Assembly: GCA_002067405.1 (NCBI GenBank)
Contig: MVRP01000088.1
Location: forward strand, 1 to 14,988
Length of the DNA: 14,988 nucleotides
Direction of reading: 5' to 3'
Origin: Syntrophorhabdaceae bacterium PtaU1.Bin034
GTDB lineage: Bacteria > Desulfobacterota_G > Syntrophorhabdia > Syntrophorhabdales > WCHB1-27
The translations under genes were made by a program, and so were the position numbers. Below are positions 5,968 to 12,825 of this stretch, one piece after another (positions within the stretch are counted from its first letter, which is position 1; each line of letters starts with the position of its first letter). The notes beneath the pieces are model-generated. The model did no database searches and was not told where the DNA came from. It saw only the letters and a list, made by a program, of their open reading frames with translations.

Positions 5968-7516
5968 AAAGCTCCTTTTTCCACTCCTCCTTTTCGGCAT
6001 ATTCTTTGTACTCATAGCCATTACCGGCTTTTTCCAGATTACGATCATAAAGAGGAATATAGAGGGTCTTCTGCGAAGCGAAGGCGAAACGCTGTTCAGG
6101 AGTATAGCCCGTGAAATAGAGATGAATATGGAATATCTCACCCTCATAGAAAAATCGCCCTCGATCATTACCCCTAACTTCCTTAACGTAATGACCTACG
6201 ATGAGGCAATTGTCGACGATCTTTACAGCCAGTTCACCAAGTCGACGGAGGCTGACCTGAACGCCTCATCCCTGACCAACATCCTTGTCACGGACAGGGC
6301 CGGCAAGCAACTGATGCGAAAGGGATCGATCAAGGTCAGCAAGGAGCATCTCGATCTTCTCGAAAAAAAGGAGCGACAGACGGTCATCCGAATGCCGAGC
6401 GGCGAGGACCACAGCCTGTTCATGGGCATAAAGCTTCCGGACAGATTGATCTTCTTCAATCTTACGCCGACCGAGCTGGAGAATCTTCGCAAGGTATACG
6501 TCATGAAGACCATTCTGGAGAACGAGCAGAAACGGCTGGATATTGCGGAAATCAATATTTACGATGCCTCGGGCAATGTCTATCTCGGCTCGGAGAAGAG
6601 GCCGAAGGATGTTTTCAGCATCATGAAGCCCTTGAATTCGAACTATTTTCCCAACTATTCCATGGAGATACTTGTTTCCAACAAGCTCGCCAGCGACACC
6701 TTCAAAAGAACGAGCGTCAACTTCGTCATGCTTCTCTTCTTCCTCATGCTGGGCGGCGCGGGGGGTATCTATGTCATATTCCGGCTCGACAGGAAGCACG
6801 CGGAAAGGCTGAGCGAGATCGAAAAGGACATGGTCATCAAAGAAAGGCTCGTTTCACTCGGGAAACTCGCATCCGGCATGGCCCATGAAATACGGAACCC
6901 GCTCAACGCAATGAGCATCTCCATCCAGAGATTGAAGAGGGAGTTTGTCCCGGAGCAGGAAAAGAAGGACGAGTACTATCGATTCCTGGACATAGTCAGG
7001 GGCGAACTGCTCCGGGTGAACAGGATCGTCGAAGAATTCCTTCTCTCCACAAAAGCGGGCATGGCAATGGAGCGGCAGGTCCTGCGACCGATCATCGAGG
7101 AAGTGGTAACCATGCTTCGCGAAAAGGCCGCCGCTGCAGGTATCGAAATAACGGACGATACCGGCGGAGAGATCATGCTCGAATGCCAGAAGGAAAGGCT
7201 GAAGCAGGTGTTCTACAACCTCATCACGAACAGCATAGAAGCGATGACTGCGGGAGGGAGCATCCAGATCTGCGCCGAAGTGCAGAACCCCCATGTCCGC
7301 ATATCGATAAAGGATACCGGCCCGGGCATACACAAGGAGGATCTCTCCAAGATCTTCGAATACTACTACACCACGAAGGACAAAGGCATAGGTCTCGGGG
7401 TCCCTATTTCGTATATGATCGTGAAGGACCACGGCGGCGACATACAGGTTTTAAGTGAAGGCGGAAAGGGCACGACGTTTGTCATAACCTTACCATTGGC
7501 CAAGAAGGGGACATGA
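5957..7516 (+). CDS. Membrane sensor histidine kinase (ZraS/NtrB-like)
   Basis: A 519-residue sensor. TM1 spans about 6-30 and TM2 about 255-276, enclosing a periplasmic domain of roughly 220 residues that I cannot assign to a family (double-Cache-like by size only). The HisKA H-box MAHEIRNPLN places the phosphorylated histidine at 310. The HATPase domain shows the N-box NLITNSIEAM (421-430), DTGPGI (453-458) and GIGLGVPIS (477-485). This subclass is usually paired with NtrC-type regulators. The ATG lies inside the end of the preceding Spy-like gene, with no separate ribosome site, so it probably depends on translational coupling. One base separates it from the regulator gene. The signal sensed is not visible in the sequence. 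Confidence 0.92.
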   Translation: MEDKKLLFPLLLFGIFFVLIAITGFFQITIIKRNIEGLLRSEGETLFRSIAREIEMNMEYLTLIEKSPSIITPNFLNVMTYDEAIVDDLYSQFTKSTEADLNASSLTNILVTDRAGKQLMRKGSIKVSKEHLDLLEKKERQTVIRMPSGEDHSLFMGIKLPDRLIFFNLTPTELENLRKVYVMKTILENEQKRLDIAEINIYDASGNVYLGSEKRPKDVFSIMKPLNSNYFPNYSMEILVSNKLASDTFKRTSVNFVMLLFFLMLGGAGGIYVIFRLDRKHAERLSEIEKDMVIKERLVSLGKLASGMAHEIRNPLNAMSISIQRLKREFVPEQEKKDEYYRFLDIVRGELLRVNRIVEEFLLSTKAGMAMERQVLRPIIEEVVTMLREKAAAAGIEITDDTGGEIMLECQKERLKQVFYNLITNSIEAMTAGGSIQICAEVQNPHVRISIKDTGPGIHKEDLSKIFEYYYTTKDKGIGLGVPISYMIVKDHGGDIQVLSEGGKGTTFVITLPLAKKGT

Positions 7517-7517
7517 A

Positions 7518-8876
7518 ATGGAACGTATGAGCATATTGATCGTGGAGGACGAGGAAACGCAGCGGAGCCTTCTCGAAGGGCTCCTGAAAAAGGAAGGTTA
7601 CAGGGCAACGGGTGCGGGTGACGGCAAGACTGCCCTTCAATTAGTCAAGGATGATACGTTCGAGGTTGTGCTCCTTGACTACAAGCTGCCCGATACCGAC
7701 GGGCTCGCGATACTGACGAAACTGAAGGAGATGAACCCGGAGATCGAGGTCATCATGATCACCGCCTTCGGAAGCATAGAAAACGCGGTAACGGCCCTCA
7801 AGGCAGGCGCCTTTGAGTACCTTACCAAGCCCATCGACCTTGACGATCTTCTCTTTAAGATCAAAAAGGTAGAGGACAGGCTCCATCTCATTCATGAAAA
7901 TATGGTGTTGAAAGAAGCCCTGAAAGACAAGATGAAATCCGAGAACATCGTGTACGCGAGCGAGAAAATGCATGAGATCGTGAGCCTGATCGTGAGGGTC
8001 GCGAAGACGGATTCCACCTGCATGGTGCAGGGGGAAAGCGGCGTGGGCAAGGAAATCGTGGCCAATCTCGTGCACGAGCTGAGCGAGAGAAAGAATCAGC
8101 CCCTGGTGAAAGTGAATTGTTCGGCGATCCCCGATACCCTGCTCGAAAGCGAGCTTTTCGGGTACGAAAGGGGCGCGTTTACCGGCGCCTACCAGAAAAA
8201 AATCGGAAGGTTCGAGATCGCCAACAAGGGAACGATCTTCCTCGACGAGATCGGCGATGTGCCTCTCTCGCTCCAGCCAAAGCTGCTCCGTGTCCTTCAG
8301 GAGAAGGAGATAGAGAGGCTCGGCGGTCTCCATCCCATCAAGGTGGATGTCCGCATAATAGCCGCAACCAACAAGAACCTGGAAGAGGAGGTAAAGCAGG
8401 GCCGTTTCAGGGAAGATCTCTTCTACCGGCTCAACATCGTGCAGATCGAAATCCCGCCCCTTCGCGAGAGGAAAGAAGATATCCCCCTGCTTCTGGACTT
8501 TTTCCTGAAAAAATTCACCGAGAGGCACAAGAGGAACATCAAAGGATTCACCAGGGAGGCGCGGGACGTGCTTATCAAGCACGATTTCCCCGGGAACGTG
8601 AGGGAGTTGGAGAATATTGTCGAGCGGGCCGTAGTCCTGACGAGAGGAGAATATATCACCCGGGAAGATCTATCCATGTTCAATGCGGCTGACCAGCCCG
8701 CCGGTGACGGGAGCATGAAGCAGGTTGTCGGTTCGATGGAAAAGAGAATGATCACGGAAGCGCTCGTTTCCTCAAACTGGGTGCAAACGAAGGCTGCCGA
8801 ATCCCTGGGCATCAGCGAGAGAATGCTCAGATACAAGATGAAGAAGCTCGGGATTTCCAGAGAGGAGCAGGCCTAG
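7518..8876 (+). CDS. NtrC-family sigma-54-dependent response regulator (ZraR-like)
   Basis: A 452-residue activator. The receiver domain (about 4-118) has D11/D12, phosphorylation site D54 and K104. The AAA+ domain has Walker A GESGVGKE (172-179), GAFTGA for sigma-54 contact (219-224), Walker B GTIFLDEIGD (238-247) and an arginine-finger region FREDLFYRLN. The C-terminal Fis-type helix-turn-helix (about 407-446) contains TKAAESLGISERMLRYKMKK. It is complete and should be active. AGGGG lies 7 nt before ATG 7518. It is the last gene of the locus and is the natural candidate to act at the sigma-54 promoter at 4489. No good terminator follows; only a short CGGC-ATT-GCCG stem (8908-8918). Confidence 0.95.
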   Translation: MERMSILIVEDEETQRSLLEGLLKKEGYRATGAGDGKTALQLVKDDTFEVVLLDYKLPDTDGLAILTKLKEMNPEIEVIMITAFGSIENAVTALKAGAFEYLTKPIDLDDLLFKIKKVEDRLHLIHENMVLKEALKDKMKSENIVYASEKMHEIVSLIVRVAKTDSTCMVQGESGVGKEIVANLVHELSERKNQPLVKVNCSAIPDTLLESELFGYERGAFTGAYQKKIGRFEIANKGTIFLDEIGDVPLSLQPKLLRVLQEKEIERLGGLHPIKVDVRIIAATNKNLEEEVKQGRFREDLFYRLNIVQIEIPPLRERKEDIPLLLDFFLKKFTERHKRNIKGFTREARDVLIKHDFPGNVRELENIVERAVVLTRGEYITREDLSMFNAADQPAGDGSMKQVVGSMEKRMITEALVSSNWVQTKAAESLGISERMLRYKMKKLGISREEQA

Positions 8877-8968
8877 GCCCGGAAAGGCCCGTTGCCCGGC
8901 CGACTGACGGCATTGCCGGCCCTTCGCATCGAAGCGGGACAGCCGTAAACAGGCCGCCCTGTGTCTCG

Positions 8969-8997
8969 TTGACAGCGAAATCTGCCGACCATATATT
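8969..8997 (+). promoter_or_regulatory. Sigma-70-like promoter of the DedA gene
   Basis: TTGACA (8969-8974), 17-bp spacer, TATATT (8992-8997): -35 perfect, -10 matches 5 of 6. Transcription would start about 9003-9005, only 3-5 nt before ATG 9008, which has no Shine-Dalgarno. The transcript would be nearly leaderless. Confidence 0.75.
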
Positions 8998-9007
8998 CTT
9001 TCCATCT

Positions 9008-9652
9008 ATGTCGGTGGAACAGCTTATCTCGCAATATGGCTATTTCGCCCTGTTCCTGGGGGTGTTTCTTGAAGGGGAGACCGTGGTGATCGCGGCGGCC
9101 TTTGCCGCCCACCAGGGCTACCTCAAGATGCCCTGGGTAATAGCGGCCACCTTCCTCGGCTCCATAGCAGGCGACCACTTCTATTTTTTTCTGGGTCGGA
9201 CAAAGGGCAGGGCGTTTGTCCGAAACCGGCCTCTCTGGCAGCTAAAAATCAGGAAGGTGCAAAGCCTGCTTGAGAGCCACCCCAGGCTCGCAACCGTCGG
9301 CTTTCGCTTCCTGTACGGCCTTCGCACCGTCACCCCCTTCGCTCTCGGCATGAGCGAGACGAGGACATCCCATTTTGTTGTCTTCGATATAATCGGAGCC
9401 TTTTTCTGGTCCCTCGCAGCCGGGCTGTTCGGTTTTCTCTTCGGCAGTGCCCTCGAAGCCCTCTTCACGGATATCAGGGAATATGAGCGCCTGATCCTGG
9501 TCGGGATCCTTGCGATAGGGACAGGGATATGGATCGCGTATCAGATAAGAAAGCGACGGCTGAGACGGATAGCGGCACTCTCCCGTCCGCACGACGGGAA
9601 GGTACAAACAAACAAAAGCAGATGGGAAACGGGAGAGTGGAGACGGGAGTAA
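9008..9652 (+). CDS. DedA-family membrane protein
   Basis: A 214-residue integral membrane protein of the DedA/SNARE-associated family, whose members include polyprenyl-phosphate or phospholipid transporters important for envelope maintenance. It begins MSVEQLISQYGYFALFLGVFLEGE, a usual DedA start with the acidic residue E22. It has AGDHFYFFLGR (about 54-64) and the family motif FRFLYGLRTVTPFALG (99-114), followed by C-terminal membrane segments (about 124-147 and 161-180) and a basic tail. An in-frame TTG at 8969 is rejected because it is the first half of the -35 element. The final 20 or so residues are encoded within a repeat-rich stretch. Substrate is not predictable. Confidence 0.88.
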   Translation: MSVEQLISQYGYFALFLGVFLEGETVVIAAAFAAHQGYLKMPWVIAATFLGSIAGDHFYFFLGRTKGRAFVRNRPLWQLKIRKVQSLLESHPRLATVGFRFLYGLRTVTPFALGMSETRTSHFVVFDIIGAFFWSLAAGLFGFLFGSALEALFTDIREYERLILVGILAIGTGIWIAYQIRKRRLRRIAALSRPHDGKVQTNKSRWETGEWRRE

Positions 9653-9698
9653 GGGCCTTTACTCCCCAGCGAAGCGGCCTTTCGTCTTTACTCTCCCG
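9630..9698. terminator. Nested inverted repeats between convergent genes
   Basis: The outer repeat is CGGGAGAGT (9630-9638)/ACTCTCCCG (9690-9698). The inner repeat is GGGAGTAA (9645-9652)/TTACTCCC (9659-9666) with a 6-base loop. ACGGGAG is also directly repeated (9629 and 9643). It overlaps the DedA stop codon and ends 6 bp from the stop of the convergent BON gene. It probably acts as a two-way terminator or messenger end structure despite lacking T tracts. The shape also fits a dispersed palindromic repeat. Confidence 0.45.
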
Positions 9699-9704
9699 GT
9701 CGCC

Positions 9705-10628
9705 TTACCATCCGGGCCTTGGCCATCCCATTTCGTCAATGCTCCCGGAATCGACATTGACCGTTACTTTCCGGTCCACGCCCTTCACCGCGTTGAACGG
9801 AACATACACATCACGCGCAAATTTCCGGTCCACGCGAAAATCGTTTCCTCGTATTTCTTTTATTCGTCCTATGAACTCCCCGCGTATATCTTCCACGTCC
9901 ATCCCGATGCGGACCTGCTGGGACCACGGGCTCATCTCCGCCTCTTCCGGACGGCCTGGCCCCCGCCTTTCCTCTACTCTCAGCTCGTTCTGAACATCGG
10001 ACACGCCTGCCACGGACAGAGAGATATCTTCGGCATGGCGTTTTTGGCTGCGATCAGCGACACTTCCTTTCAGCGTTACCACGCCGTTACGTACTTCGAC
10101 ATCGATGTCGCTCGCGTCGACCGGTCCTGCCTTGGTCAAGCCCTCGCACACGTCTTCCCGGATCTGATCATCCGACCGTTGGTAACCTCTCGGGCCGACT
10201 CCCCGGTACGGACCGGGTAATTCCCGCTCCCCTGCAAGAATCCGGCTCGACCTTGAGAACATCGGCCTTCTCCGGAAACGGGGCCAGCCCTCGAACCTCC
10301 GGGCTTCCCGGGCCCACTGAGCTCCGCCCTCTCCCGGTGCCAGCCTGCCCGGTCCGGCCCTTCGCTCCTCCTCGGCCGGCAACGTGCCCTCAAATGTCTT
10401 TGTGACCTCATCATAGTCGGGTGGTTGTCCGAGATCACGGTTCACGCTGTCTCTGGCAAACTCTTCCTGCTCAGGGGTCCATCGCCCCTCGGCAATACGT
10501 TTGGCCATCCTGAATCGTTCAAGCTCGGGGTCGAATTCGCAGACGCCGCTGGGTCTTTGCCGATAGCGTTCTTCCTCTTGATATCGTCCCGGCCATTCAC
10601 GGTCAACGGATCGGTATGCCCTCGCCAT
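9705..10628 (-). CDS. BON-domain protein with C-terminal PRC-barrel-like (DUF2171) domain
   Basis: A 307-residue hydrophilic protein with no signal peptide. Residues 1-150 are charged, Arg/Glu/Pro-rich and probably disordered, ending in PRGYQRSDDQIREDV. A BON domain follows (about 154-219: IDVEVRNGVVTLKGSVADRS...VAGVSDVQNEL), like one repeat of OsmY. The C-terminal part (about 238-298: VRIGMDVEDIRGEFIGRIKEI...VYVPFNAVKGVDRKVTV) resembles DUF2171/PRC-barrel. Such proteins are often stress-induced, but function here is unknown. AGGAGG at 10640-10635 precedes ATG 10628 by 6 nt. It is monocistronic and convergent with the DedA gene. High GC and Arg/Pro content distinguish it from its neighbours. 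Confidence 0.8.
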   Translation of the reverse strand: MARAYRSVDREWPGRYQEEERYRQRPSGVCEFDPELERFRMAKRIAEGRWTPEQEEFARDSVNRDLGQPPDYDEVTKTFEGTLPAEEERRAGPGRLAPGEGGAQWAREARRFEGWPRFRRRPMFSRSSRILAGERELPGPYRGVGPRGYQRSDDQIREDVCEGLTKAGPVDASDIDVEVRNGVVTLKGSVADRSQKRHAEDISLSVAGVSDVQNELRVEERRGPGRPEEAEMSPWSQQVRIGMDVEDIRGEFIGRIKEIRGNDFRVDRKFARDVYVPFNAVKGVDRKVTVNVDSGSIDEMGWPRPGW

Positions 10629-10710
10629 GATGTTCCTCCTTTAATGGTAGCTGATAGCTGGTATGGGTCGAATCTACTAACCAACCTAATACCGGTTTCC
10701 AGGCTGTCAA

Positions 10711-10748
10711 GACGCACCGGGGGCAGAGAAAAGACCACCGGGTGCGTC
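10711..10748. repeat. Inverted repeat abutting a -35-like TTGACA
   Basis: GACGCACC (10711-10718) and GGTGCGTC (10741-10748) are perfect 8-bp arms around a 22-bp centre. On the minus strand the repeat ends exactly where TTGACA (10710-10705) begins, upstream of the BON gene. The best -10 is poor (TAGGTT at 16 bp), so the promoter itself is doubtful. It could be an operator or the terminator of the HTH/zinc-ribbon gene, whose stop lies 24 bp away. Confidence 0.4.
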
Positions 10749-10772
10749 TGCTTCGGGATGTAGTTTTTGTTC

Positions 10773-11108
10773 TCAGGCTTTTTCGACTGAGAAGAGAGGT
10801 TCCTGTAAAGACTCGTTCCTGCAGATAGGACATTTGCCGGGCTTCTTCAACCGCCCCCTTTTGGTAAAGACAAACCCGCACCTGTCGCAGCGCGCCGGCA
10901 CTACAGCCAGCCTGTAGTCTCCCTTATTCATCGTCTTTCTGATGTGTTCCAGGTGCTCGTAAACATCCTTTTCGGGGATCCTGAGCAGCCCTGAGATCTC
11001 CTTTCCCGTAAGAGGACCCTCTTTCAGGAGTGCCGCTATCCTTCGCCGGAGGGTCTCATACCTTTCCTCGGGTACGACCGGCTCCTTTATTCTCCGCTTC
11101 TCGCGCAT
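10773..11108 (-). CDS. Predicted transcriptional regulator, HTH fused to zinc ribbon (COG3357-like)
   Basis: A 111-residue protein. A winged-helix/MarR-like HTH lies at about 14-60 (RYETLRRRIAALLKEGPLTG...KEISGLLRIPEKDVYEHLEHI), and a C-terminal rubredoxin-like zinc ribbon has C74-x2-C77 and C93-x2-C96 (CDRCGFVF...CPIC). This architecture is common in archaea and appears in some deltaproteobacteria; targets are unknown. The ATG at 11108 has GAGG 7 nt upstream. An in-frame start at 11210 would put the promoter and palindrome inside the coding region and is rejected. It is divergent from the HAD-MurQ fusion gene, and local control of that gene is possible but unproven. Confidence 0.85.
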   Translation of the reverse strand: MREKRRIKEPVVPEERYETLRRRIAALLKEGPLTGKEISGLLRIPEKDVYEHLEHIRKTMNKGDYRLAVVPARCDRCGFVFTKRGRLKKPGKCPICRNESLQEPLFSVEKA

Positions 11109-11133
11109 CTTTATCCTCGGAATAACCAAATTA

Positions 11134-11162
11134 ATTATAGTTGCACAAGACGGAATATTCCA
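11134..11162 (-). promoter_or_regulatory. Promoter of the HTH/zinc-ribbon gene with palindrome over the -35
   Basis: On the minus strand the perfect -10 TATAAT (11139-11134) lies 17 bp from a poor -35 TGGAAT (11162-11157). The palindrome GGAATATTCC (11152-11161) covers the -35. A weak -35 overlapped by a palindrome suits a regulated, perhaps self-regulated, promoter. Predicted start is near 11127, with GAGG just downstream. Confidence 0.5.
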
Positions 11163-11187
11163 TTGGGATGAAGAGAATACGATTCCG

Positions 11188-11216
11188 TTGAATTCGGGCC
11201 GGGCACTCATTAAACT
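11188..11216 (+). promoter_or_regulatory. Promoter of the HAD-MurQ fusion gene
   Basis: TTGAAT (11188-11193), 17-bp spacer, TAAACT (11211-11216); each hexamer matches 4 of 6. Transcription is predicted at about 11222-11224, at the ATG itself (11222), and no Shine-Dalgarno is present. This indicates a leaderless transcript. Confidence 0.5.
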
Positions 11217-11221
11217 ATTAC

Positions 11222-12751
11222 ATGAAAGATATCAGGGCTGTTATTTTTGACCTTGACGGAACCCTCGTCGATTCCGCCCAGGATATTTCCAACGCCTTCA
11301 ACCACGCCCTCAAACCGTGGGGCATGACAATAAGTGTTAATGAAGCGCGCCAGTTGACCGGAGGCGGAGTTACAGAGCTGATCGAAAAGATGCCGCTCAA
11401 GGTCGGCACAATACCGGACAATGAAGCGCTGATACGCCGTTTTTTCGAGTTTTATGCCGAACACCTCGCCGACAACACGAGGCCTTATCCCCAGGTAGTG
11501 GAAACCCTCGAGAGACTGCGTGGCTACGATAAGGTTGTCATTTCAAGAAAATCGGAGAGTTTCTGTATCCGCCTCTTGACGAAGCTCGGGCTTCTCGAGC
11601 ATTTTAAGCTCGTCATTGGCGGCAATACGGTTCCCAATCCGAAGCCTTCACCCGACCCGGTGTTTTACGTCCTTTTCAGGCTGGATATCAGCGCGGAAGA
11701 GGCGTTGATGGTTGGCGACGGGCTTGCGGACATTATGGCGGGGAAGGCAGCCGGCGTGCGAACTGTCGGGGCAGCGTACGGATACGGCTCCCGGGGACTT
11801 TGGAAAAATGCCGATTTTATCATCCGAAGCCCGTCCCAGCTCCTTGACGTCTTGCGGCTTATTCGTGAGAGGACGGCTTCAACGGAGCAATGGAACCCGG
11901 CTTCGTTCGGTATAGACGCCATGCCCCCGGAATCCGTTGTTTGTCTGATGAGCGAAGAGAATTCGGGGGTTGTTCGGGCAATTGCAAACGCCCATGCCTC
12001 AATCGTTGCAGCGGCGGACGCTGCAACGGCAGTTCTTCGGTCGGGCGGTTCCCTTATTTTTATCGGTTCCGGAAGCAATGGCCTCCTCGGGGTCCTTGAG
12101 GCTGCCGAAATCCGGCGGATGTCCGGGCTGGCCCCGGAACATGTCCGGGCTGTCGTAGCGGGTATGCGCGGCGGGATCACCGATCCGGGAGAGATCGCCG
12201 GGGATGACCAGGAGGCAGGACGGGAAGCAATAAAAAGGGTCGCACCCTCCGACATGTGTCTGGGTATCTCGGCGAGCGGCACCACTCCGTTTGTCCTTGC
12301 GGCCCTGCAGGAGGCCAGGGAACGGGGTGCCAAAAGCTGGCTGCTCACCTGCAGCGAAGCGGCTCAGGCCTTCCTGGACGGTGTTATCAAAGTGCCCGTC
12401 GGACCGGAACTCATTGCCGGCTCCACCTGGTTTAAATCGGGAACCGCAACCAAAACGGTGCTGAACATGATTTCCGGCCTCACCATGATCCGGCTGGGCG
12501 GGGTGTATGACGGGTACATGGTTGATCTTAAGCCCTCAGACGCGAAACTCGCCAAGCGAGCGGCGGGCATTATTCAAAGCATCACCCACTGCTCAGGCGA
12601 AGAGGCAGAAAGATTGCTGGCAGAATCAGGCGGCAATCCCAAGATCGCCGTCGTGATGCACGACAAGAACATAAGCCGCGACGAAGCACGAAAACTACTC
12701 GAAGAGGCGAACGGATCGTTGCGCGCCGTGCTTAATAAGCATAAGCATTAA
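11222..12751 (+). CDS. HAD phosphatase fused to a MurQ-like SIS domain
   Basis: A 509-residue two-domain protein. Residues 1-215 are a HAD hydrolase of the phosphoglycolate-phosphatase type: motif I DLDGTLVD with D10 and D12, motif II S108 (VVISRK), motif III K141 (NPKPSP) and motif IV GDGLAD with D166 and D170. Residues from about 218 match MurQ, the MurNAc-6-phosphate etherase: ERT...NPAS, sugar-phosphate loop GSGSNGLLGVLEAAE (282-296), GISASGTTPF (348-357), GPELIAGSTWFKSGTATKTVLNM and a C-terminal UBA-like part. E296 aligns with catalytic Glu83 of E. coli MurQ. The position of Glu114 appears as Gly327, though E324 is close. It may be a bifunctional MurNAc-6P enzyme or an altered sugar-phosphate protein. 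No ribosome site is visible; the gene appears monocistronic. Confidence 0.85.
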   Translation: MKDIRAVIFDLDGTLVDSAQDISNAFNHALKPWGMTISVNEARQLTGGGVTELIEKMPLKVGTIPDNEALIRRFFEFYAEHLADNTRPYPQVVETLERLRGYDKVVISRKSESFCIRLLTKLGLLEHFKLVIGGNTVPNPKPSPDPVFYVLFRLDISAEEALMVGDGLADIMAGKAAGVRTVGAAYGYGSRGLWKNADFIIRSPSQLLDVLRLIRERTASTEQWNPASFGIDAMPPESVVCLMSEENSGVVRAIANAHASIVAAADAATAVLRSGGSLIFIGSGSNGLLGVLEAAEIRRMSGLAPEHVRAVVAGMRGGITDPGEIAGDDQEAGREAIKRVAPSDMCLGISASGTTPFVLAALQEARERGAKSWLLTCSEAAQAFLDGVIKVPVGPELIAGSTWFKSGTATKTVLNMISGLTMIRLGGVYDGYMVDLKPSDAKLAKRAAGIIQSITHCSGEEAERLLAESGGNPKIAVVMHDKNISRDEARKLLEEANGSLRAVLNKHKH

Positions 12752-12789
12752 ACCTGCTATCTCCCTCGTTTCCTTCCGGCCTCCCTTCC

Positions 12790-12818
12790 TTGATTACGGC
12801 CCGGCAACCTGTTAGAAT
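12790..12818 (+). promoter_or_regulatory. Promoter of the Nudix-MFS-der operon
   Basis: TTGATT (12790-12795), 17-bp spacer, TAGAAT (12813-12818): 4 of 6 and 5 of 6 matches. The predicted start at about 12824-12826 coincides with ATG 12826, which lacks a Shine-Dalgarno, so the message is probably leaderless. No terminator for the upstream gene is visible in the 75-bp gap. Confidence 0.6.
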
Positions 12819-12825
12819 TTGTGCC

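Noticed and set aside
7641..8582. 313-residue open frame on the minus strand inside the response regulator
   Set aside because: It is fully antisense to a complete, motif-rich NtrC-type gene and has no recognisable domain or ribosome site.
8969..9007. TTG 8969 as start of the DedA protein
   Set aside because: The TTG belongs to a perfect -35 (TTGACA) with a matching -10 before ATG 9008, and the extension is not DedA-like.
11109..11210. N-terminal extension of the HTH/zinc-ribbon protein to 11210
   Set aside because: It would include TATAAT and the palindrome; ATG 11108 has a ribosome site and begins the recognisable domain.
12790..12825. TTG 12790 as start of the Nudix protein
   Set aside because: The TTG is part of the -35 hexamer; the predicted transcript begins at ATG 12826.
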